Assembly (NCBI GenBank): GCA_027619145.1
Contig: JAQCGA010000047.1
Location: forward strand, 1 to 13,107
DNA length: 13,107 bases
Direction of reading: 5' to 3'
From: a bacterium
GTDB taxonomy: Bacteria > Latescibacterota > UBA2968 > GCA-2709665
The notes under the pieces: model-generated
Seen by the model: only the letters and a program-made list of their open reading frames with translations
Told to the model about the DNA's origin: nothing
Database searches by the model: none
Shown here: in pieces, positions 7,968-13,107 of the stretch
Layout: each line of letters begins with the position of its first letter
Position numbering within the stretch: the first letter of the stretch is position 1
Made by a program: the position numbers and the translations under genes

Positions 7968-8321
7968 TCAGTCGGATTCGATTTGTAGCAGGGCAGTGCC
8001 GGGCTGTGCCTCCTGCGCGGTTTCCGGAGCGAAGGAGTAGGTGCAATCGAAGTCAACTTCGGAGAGGCATTTTTCGTCTATAGGGAATGCACCGCATTGT
8101 CCCGGGCGGTTTTCGTAAATGCTACAAAAAGTCAAGTCGTCGTCCTGTCTCACGAGGAATGGGCATTTGAAGAGAATTTCACAACAATTCCCACACTGAT
8201 TGCATTCTCCAACCCGGAGTTCTTGTTGTTCGGAAATATACTCTTTTCGAAAGCGGACGAATAGGAAGCGGCGGATTTTTCCGGATGCTTGTCTGAATGC
8301 TTTTCTGCTTAAAACTTTCAT
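7968..8321 (-). CDS. YkgJ-type cysteine-cluster (zinc/iron-chelating) protein
   Basis: 117 aa from an ATG at 8321, preceded by GGGAG at good spacing. The frame is open to 8402, but that would overlap the flippase gene and lacks a ribosome site. Nine cysteines are present, at residues 40, 43, 46, 47, 53, 66, 76, 85 and 93. The signature is CNQCGNCC (40-47), followed by CPFL (53-56), CSIYENRPGQCGAFP (66-80) and a later Cys pair. This is the YkgJ family's CxxCxxCC pattern with its Y-x-x-R-P-x-x-C-x-x-F-P motif, thought to bind zinc or an iron-sulfur cluster. The N-terminus is strongly basic (RKAFRQASGKIRRFLFVRFRK), compatible with binding nucleic acid or the membrane face. It sits 56 bp after the flippase and 104 bp before the DUF4159 gene. 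Biological role not known. Confidence 0.88.
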   Translation of the reverse strand: MKVLSRKAFRQASGKIRRFLFVRFRKEYISEQQELRVGECNQCGNCCEILFKCPFLVRQDDDLTFCSIYENRPGQCGAFPIDEKCLSEVDFDCTYSFAPETAQEAQPGTALLQIESD

Positions 8322-8377
8322 ATGTACTCCCGGGTAGCGATCAGTCCAACGTGTGTCCGAGATGCTGGATATGGAGT

Positions 8378-9835
8378 TTACGAAAAGCGCACCATGGAAC
8401 ACAGGTCACGCAGTTCACCGACTTTAAAAAAGTGCCAGCCCCAAAGAATGAGCGGGTATGCCAGCAAGAACAGGATGCGTGCAAGCAGGCCAGCGGCAGT
8501 GCCGTCCTCAACATATCCTGTGACGGCCAGGAAAACCACGGCACCTGTACAGACGATTTTGGCGAGGCGCCGGTATTCGTAGACAACCGGATAAAAACGC
8601 TGCACGCTGATATGTAAGAGAATCACCATCAGACCGTAGGCGGCCAGGGTGCTCCAGGCTGCGGTGATCATGCCAAAGTGCGGCATGAAAATCACATTGA
8701 TTGCCGCATTGAGCAAGGCACCGGCACCTACAATGCCGGGCAGCATACGCGCACGGCCTTCGGCAAAAACGCCAGCCGTCAGAATAATGTATATGCCGGA
8801 GGCGACGAACGCAAGGGTTACGGGAGGGACGAGGTTTGCCCCCGGGAGGTATTGGGCTGCCTGTGGGCCGGCGACAAGGAGAATGAGTTCGCGGGCAAAT
8901 GCGCTGATGCACAAAAAAAAGAAAACTGCACCCAGCAGGAAATAGGTGGTTACCCGGGCGACAACGGCACGGCTCTCCTCTGGATCTGGAATAGAAAGGA
9001 CCGCAGGGGCCCAGGCTGCGCGAAATACACGGACGATGAGTTGCATGGGCAGACAGATTTTCCCTACGACACTAAATACACCTACGGATTCCAGGCCAAG
9101 AAACCATTTCATCAGGAACCGGTCTGAAAGGGTAATCACCAACATTGCCAGTGCAGATGGGACAAAAGGCAGGCCGAAGGTGAGCAGTTCCCGGAGGGTG
9201 CGGACTGAGAAGGTAAGGCGCAGGTGGCGGAAGCCTACCGGAAGCAGGACGAGCAGGGCAAAGGCCGAGCTGATCCCATTGCTCCAAAAAATAGCTCTGG
9301 GTCCGTACCCGAGCCCGGCAATGAGGTACATGGTGAGGCCCAATTGCAGGGTATGCTGGACAAGTCGCACTGCGGCGTACGTGGCAGATTTCTGGCGTGC
9401 GCGACACAACGTGAACAGTGGCTCGGCAAGCGCATCCAGGAGGATGATTACGGCGATGAGCCGAAAGAGGTCTGCAAAGTCTGCTGTGTCCAGGAGGAGG
9501 TGTGCGAGGGTCTGGTCGAAGGTCCACATGATCGAAGAAAGCAGGAGCCCCAGGCCCAGTAGCAACCAGAACGCAGAACTAAAACGCCGGGTCTGTATTT
9601 CTGGATCTGCGCTGCGCGAAAGGTGCCGAACCAGGGCCTGGTTGAGGCCCAGCGAATAGAAGACGGAACTGAACGCGATGAAGGCGAACGCCAAATTGAT
9701 CACCCCATTTTGTTCCGGAGTGAGCAGGCGTGCATAAACCGGCACCAGGAGCAGGGTTACGGCTCTGCCCAGCAGGTCACCCAGACCGTAGACGGCGGTA
9801 TGCTTGAGGAGAGATTTGATGCGATCGAAGATCAT
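8378..9835 (-). CDS. Polysaccharide/lipid-linked oligosaccharide flippase (Wzx-like, MOP superfamily)
   Basis: 485 aa from an ATG at 9835. The protein is hydrophobic throughout, with about twelve to fourteen predicted membrane helices. The N-terminus (SLLKHTAVYGLGDLLGRAV, then LLLVPVYARLLTPEQNGVI) is the classic Wzx-type start. Later family-like stretches include LTFGLPFVPSALAMLVI, SDRFLMKWFLGLESVGVFSV and GAGALLNAAINVIFMPHFG. Such proteins flip undecaprenyl-linked sugars across the inner membrane for O-antigen, capsule or related polymers. The substrate cannot be told from sequence and no glycosyltransferase gene is adjacent. It begins 26 bp after the priA stop on the same strand, so probably co-transcribed. 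The start has no evident Shine-Dalgarno (ACTTCCA precedes it), but the N-terminus matches the family and no better start is near. Confidence 0.92.
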   Translation of the reverse strand: MIFDRIKSLLKHTAVYGLGDLLGRAVTLLLVPVYARLLTPEQNGVINLAFAFIAFSSVFYSLGLNQALVRHLSRSADPEIQTRRFSSAFWLLLGLGLLLSSIMWTFDQTLAHLLLDTADFADLFRLIAVIILLDALAEPLFTLCRARQKSATYAAVRLVQHTLQLGLTMYLIAGLGYGPRAIFWSNGISSAFALLVLLPVGFRHLRLTFSVRTLRELLTFGLPFVPSALAMLVITLSDRFLMKWFLGLESVGVFSVVGKICLPMQLIVRVFRAAWAPAVLSIPDPEESRAVVARVTTYFLLGAVFFFLCISAFARELILLVAGPQAAQYLPGANLVPPVTLAFVASGIYIILTAGVFAEGRARMLPGIVGAGALLNAAINVIFMPHFGMITAAWSTLAAYGLMVILLHISVQRFYPVVYEYRRLAKIVCTGAVVFLAVTGYVEDGTAAGLLARILFLLAYPLILWGWHFFKVGELRDLCSMVRFS

Positions 9836-9861
9836 TGGAAGTGCAGGTCATCCGTAAATGG

Positions 9862-12288
9862 TTAGAGCAGAGAGACCGGATCGATGTCAATGTCCAGAGA
9901 AATGCCGGAGCGACGTTTCCCACCGAAATGGGTTCGGGCATCACGGGCAAGCAAGTTGATGGGGCGGGCCGATTGGGCTTTGAGGATGACCTGCCAGCGG
10001 TAGGTGTTTCGGATGCGGCCCAGCGGTGCCTGTACGGGGCCCATCACGTCTACGCCGGGTACTGCCTCGGAGCGAGCGGCTTCTGCACACAGGCCGGCTG
10101 CCCGTGCCACCTCGAGTTCGTTGGGGCCTTTAAAAAGCAACAAGGCCATGCGGCCGAAGGGCGGATATCCTACTGCCTGGCGGTCTTCAAGTTCGACGTG
10201 TGCAAATGTGAGGAAGTCGTGTTGTTGGGCACAGCGCACGGCCTGGCCGTCTGGGAGATAGGTTTGTACCACGACTTCACCGGGGGTCGTCCCCCGCCCT
10301 GCGCGTCCGCTGACCTGGGTGAGCAACTGGAAGGTACGTTCGCTGGCGCGGAAGTCCGGCAGGTGGATGCTGGTATCTGCAGAAATGACGCCTACGAGTG
10401 TGACGCCTGGAAAGTCCAGGCCTTTGGCCACCATTTGTGTGCCCAGCAAAATATCTGCTTCGCCCTTACGAAAAGCTTCCAGGATGCGGTCGTGCGAGCC
10501 TTTTTTTCGGGTCGTATCCACGTCAAAGCGCAATACACGGGCTTCTGGGAACTGCTTTTCAAGGGTTTCTTCCACGCGCTGGGTGCCCACGCCGAGGAGT
10601 TCCAGGTGTTCTCCGTTGCAGGCTTCGCACCGGGTGGGTGCAGGCACATTGCGTGAACAGTAATGGCACAGAAGGCGGCGGTCTTTTGCATGGTAGGTCA
10701 GTGTGACCTGGCAGTTGGGGCATTCCAGGGCCTCGCCGCAGTCCGTACACTGAACATAAGGCGCATATCCGCGTCGGTTCTGAAGTAATATGATGCGCTC
10801 GCCTTTGCCCAGGCGGTCTTTTATTTTTTCTCGCAGCGGCCGAGAGAAGAGACCGCCTCCTTCTTTTTTCATGTCTACAAGGGTGACTTCGGGGAGCGGA
10901 CGGGCGTCGATGCGTTCGGGGAGGGAGACGAGCTGGAATTTTCCGGTATTGGCGTTGAGGAAGGATTCCAGGGCGGGCGTGGCCGAGCCGAGGATGACCG
11001 GAATGTTTTCGAGCTTGGCGCGCATGACGGCCACGTCGCGTGCGTTGTAACGCGGTGCGGGATCTGCCTGTTTGTAGGAGCTGTCGTGTTCTTCGTCGAT
11101 GACAATGAGGCCCAGATTTTGAATGGGCGCGAAAATCGCGGAACGAGCACCAATTACAATGGATCTGCGGCCTTCGCGGACTTCGCGCCAGGCATCGTAG
11201 CGTTCTCCTTCGGACAGGGCACTGTGCAATACGGCTACGTTGTTGCCGAAGTGGGCGCGGAAAGCACGGACAGTTTGAGGGGTCAGTGAGATTTCTGGTA
11301 CAAGCACCAGTGAGCCCTTGCCGCGTTCCAGGGCCCGGGCAACGCAGCGAATGTAGACCAGGGTTTTGCCGCTGCCGGTGATGCCGTGGAGCAAGTGGGC
11401 ACCAAACTGGGTGGCGTGTTTTTCGAAGTGTTCGAGTGCGGTTTTCTGGTGGGGCGTAGGCTCCAGGGCCTCGGGCGGGGCTGTTTCCAGGTCTGCATAG
11501 GGGTCGCGGCGGATTTCTTTGTAGGTGAAACGGACCAGTCGCCGTTCTTCCAGGGCTTTGAGAATGCTCGAACTGATGCCGGTACCTGTCAACTCCTGGG
11601 CCGGAAGCTTCCCACCGGCCTGCCAGAGGCGGCGTATACATTCGCCCTGCCGGGGTGCTCGGCGTTCCAGTTCGGGTAATTCAGATTCCATCCAACGGGC
11701 GTCTTCAGGTACCAGTTCTACCACGCGTTCCTGTAGCGATTTGACGCGGGGGTCTTTCATTTTCTGGCATGTGGTAAGCAGACCGCGTTGGACCAGGGCG
11801 TACACGGCGCTGCGCATATTTGTGCGACCCAGGCGGCGCTCGAGCTGGCTGAGCGTGGCCGATCCGGTTTGACGCAAGTTGTCCAGTACTTCGCGCTGGC
11901 GGGGCGTAAGAACCCCTTCGGTCGCTCCGTTTGTTTCTGCCGGGGCAAAGTACTGTCCGCTGGCTGTGTTGATGCCGGATGGGAGGGCCGCTTTGAATAC
12001 TTCTGCGAGGGTGCAAAGATAATAATCTGCCATCCAGCGGCACAGGGTCAGCAAGGAGGGAGAGATGATCGGGCTGTCATCGAGGAGTATACCTACGGAT
12101 TTGACTTTGTCCAGGTCGGTGTGTTCTTGAAAACTCAAAGCGATGCCCGTTGTCCAGCGCGGGCCCATGGGGAAAAGATCAAGGCTACCGGGCTGGATGC
12201 GGTCGTGCAGATCTTCTGGGACGCGGTAGGTCATTTCCCGGTCTACGGGGGTTCCAATGGGTACAATCTGTGCGTAGACAGGCGTCAT
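9862..12288 (-). CDS. priA: Primosomal protein N', replication-restart helicase PriA
   Basis: 808 aa. PriA recognises stalled or repaired forks, unwinds the lagging arm and starts reloading of the replicative helicase. Order of parts: N-terminal 3'-end-binding domain (MTPVYAQIVPIGTPVDREMTYRV, residues 1-23, to about 110); a winged-helix region (about 125-260); helicase core with Walker A GITGSGKT (302-309), DEEH (398-401) and GSATPALES (434-442). The zinc module CTDCGEALECPNC (514-526) and CHYCSRNVPAPTRCEAC (541-557) has all eight cysteines. Motif V is LGTQMVAKGLDFPG (615-628) and motif VI is QVSGRAGR (658-665). The C-terminus is SLDIDIDPVSLL. The frame extends 19 codons upstream to a GTG at 12345, but ATG 12288 is preferred because it matches the family N-terminus and has GGAG about 7 bases upstream. 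It lies 85 bp downstream of the RodZ-like gene. Confidence 0.98.
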   Translation of the reverse strand: MTPVYAQIVPIGTPVDREMTYRVPEDLHDRIQPGSLDLFPMGPRWTTGIALSFQEHTDLDKVKSVGILLDDSPIISPSLLTLCRWMADYYLCTLAEVFKAALPSGINTASGQYFAPAETNGATEGVLTPRQREVLDNLRQTGSATLSQLERRLGRTNMRSAVYALVQRGLLTTCQKMKDPRVKSLQERVVELVPEDARWMESELPELERRAPRQGECIRRLWQAGGKLPAQELTGTGISSSILKALEERRLVRFTYKEIRRDPYADLETAPPEALEPTPHQKTALEHFEKHATQFGAHLLHGITGSGKTLVYIRCVARALERGKGSLVLVPEISLTPQTVRAFRAHFGNNVAVLHSALSEGERYDAWREVREGRRSIVIGARSAIFAPIQNLGLIVIDEEHDSSYKQADPAPRYNARDVAVMRAKLENIPVILGSATPALESFLNANTGKFQLVSLPERIDARPLPEVTLVDMKKEGGGLFSRPLREKIKDRLGKGERIILLQNRRGYAPYVQCTDCGEALECPNCQVTLTYHAKDRRLLCHYCSRNVPAPTRCEACNGEHLELLGVGTQRVEETLEKQFPEARVLRFDVDTTRKKGSHDRILEAFRKGEADILLGTQMVAKGLDFPGVTLVGVISADTSIHLPDFRASERTFQLLTQVSGRAGRGTTPGEVVVQTYLPDGQAVRCAQQHDFLTFAHVELEDRQAVGYPPFGRMALLLFKGPNELEVARAAGLCAEAARSEAVPGVDVMGPVQAPLGRIRNTYRWQVILKAQSARPINLLARDARTHFGGKRRSGISLDIDIDPVSLL

Positions 12289-12299
12289 TCGTTCGCTCC

Positions 12300-12324
12300 A
12301 AACCCCGTGTCGTGCGCGGGGTTT
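12300..12324 (-). promoter_or_regulatory. Hairpin immediately before the priA ribosome binding site
   Basis: On the minus strand AAACCCCG (12324-12317) and CGGGGTTT (12307-12300) form an 8-bp stem around a 9-nt loop, ending directly against the GGAG of priA. Only three Us follow, so it is a weak candidate for an intrinsic terminator of the RodZ-like gene. It may instead influence ribosome access to priA. Pairing is certain; role is inferred. Confidence 0.4.
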
Positions 12325-12373
12325 TACAGGCTCACAATCAATCACAACCCGCAGAGCGGAGGAGTTGATTGTA

Positions 12374-13107
12374 TCAGGGTTTCGTGCCGGGAGCGATGGG
12401 TTCGATTTCTTCTACCCATATGCTGGCGCGGGAGATGAAGAGGCGCAGTTTGCGGCCGGGTTTGCCAATCGGCTGGAGTGGCTCGCCTTGCAGAAAAAGG
12501 GAAAGGGCACGTGCGTCGTCCACTTCAATTCGGAAGCGGTTGCGGGCGTTCCAGGACTGCTCAGCGCCAGAAGACAAGATGTCTTCAAAGACCTTTCTGC
12601 CATCCGAGAGGATGGAGACATGCGTGCGTTGCAGGGTGCGCGCAGATAAGGTGAGCAAGCTGTCCTGACGGCCGAGTGGCGTTGAAAGGGTGAGCGAGTA
12701 AGCGGCTACGACGCGGTCTACTTTTTCCGGACCTTCGGGTGTCGAAGGGGAGTTTTCTGGAAGGCTTGCAGGCGCTGCGGTGGTGTCTTCTTGCGTCTCC
12801 AGGTTGACTGTTTCTTCTGCTGTAGCCAGGGTTTGTTGTGGTTCTTCTTGAGCCGAAACATTGTCTGCCGGAGGCAGTGACTCTGTCGTATTTGCTGGCG
12901 ATGGAGAGATTGTCTGTGGTTGTGACCCAGAAAGCGTATCGGATTGGGCCTGGTTTTTTGCGTCTGGTTTGTTTGATGTTGCAGGTTGTGGGTTGTCCGC
13001 TTGTTTTGAAGGAGGCGTTGTTGTAGAGGTCTCCGCAGCCGGTTTGTCTTGTGGGGGCGGCGTGGGTTTGTCCTGTGTGGAGACAGAGGATGCGGGGCCG
13101 GGGGGTT
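12374..13107 (-). CDS. RodZ-like protein, C-terminal part: linker plus DUF4115 domain (5' end outside window)
   Basis: An open frame enters from the right edge and gives 243 residues to a TGA at 12374. The first 130 or so residues are low complexity, rich in Pro, Thr, Gln, Ser and Ala, with repeated QDKP and PQ-type runs. That is typical of a disordered periplasmic linker. The last 95 or so residues form a beta-rich domain with VSILSDGRKVFEDILSSG, RFRIEVDDARALSLFLQGE and PIGKPGRKLRLFI. This fits DUF4115, the C-terminal domain of RodZ, which in RodZ couples MreB to the cell-wall elongation machine. The diagnostic N-terminal helix-turn-helix and single membrane span are not in the window, so the name is provisional. 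An internal TTG at 12658 is not the real start because the frame stays open and sensible upstream. Confidence 0.8.
   Translation of the reverse strand, partial: PPGPASSVSTQDKPTPPPQDKPAAETSTTTPPSKQADNPQPATSNKPDAKNQAQSDTLSGSQPQTISPSPANTTESLPPADNVSAQEEPQQTLATAEETVNLETQEDTTAAPASLPENSPSTPEGPEKVDRVVAAYSLTLSTPLGRQDSLLTLSARTLQRTHVSILSDGRKVFEDILSSGAEQSWNARNRFRIEVDDARALSLFLQGEPLQPIGKPGRKLRLFISRASIWVEEIEPIAPGTKP

Noticed and set aside
7864..8046. Upstream extension of the DUF4159 gene
   Set aside because: Would place 61 residues before an evident signal peptide and overlap the YkgJ-type gene.
8322..8402. Upstream extension of the YkgJ-type gene
   Set aside because: Would overlap the flippase gene; the ATG at 8321 has a good GGGAG and the family begins near there.
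9835..10656. 273-codon plus-strand frame
   Set aside because: Antisense to the 3' part of priA, which has full helicase motifs.

Overview
The window is a densely packed bacterial segment of moderately high GC. Every gene I can support lies on the minus strand, so transcription runs from high to low coordinates. No rRNA, tRNA, CRISPR array, transposase or phage gene is visible. I recognise the protein families and this gene neighbourhood best from uncultivated lineages of the FCB kind (Latescibacterota, Gemmatimonadota, Rhodothermota and similar). That placement is a memory-based inference with low confidence.

In transcription order the layout is as follows. (1) 13107-12374 is the 3' part of a RodZ-like gene: a long Pro/Thr/Gln-rich linker ending in a DUF4115 domain. 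(2) 12288-9862 is priA, the replication-restart helicase, with helicase motifs and the eight-cysteine zinc module intact. (3) 9835-8378 is a polytopic flippase of the Wzx/MurJ-like polysaccharide export superfamily. (4) 8321-7968 is a small cysteine-rich YkgJ-type protein. (5) 7863-7189 is an exported DUF4159 protein. (6) 7099-3753 is a very large DUF4175-type membrane and coiled-coil protein whose reading frame is broken about 66 codons before its natural end. (7) 3690-3573 is a non-coding compound palindromic repeat. (8) 3517-1709 is an exported TPR protein. (9) 1746-355 is an exported protein of a family I recall being labelled, wrongly, 'asparagine synthetase B'. (10) 275-1 is the start of a MoxR-type AAA+ ATPase that runs off the window.

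The half from DUF4159 to MoxR looks like one functional module. It has two exported proteins, a membrane-anchored coiled-coil giant, a periplasmic TPR scaffold and a MoxR chaperone-like ATPase, the class of ATPase usually followed by DUF58 and von Willebrand factor A genes. Together these suggest an envelope assembly or surveillance machine whose role is unknown. The upstream half (RodZ-like, PriA, flippase) is more ordinary housekeeping for cell shape, replication restart and envelope polymer export. The most notable sequence-level points are the frameshift in the DUF4175 gene, the nested palindromic element, and a 7-bp tandem repeat that has become part of the N-terminal coding region of the 'AsnB-like' gene. 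No gap between genes exceeds 300 bases.
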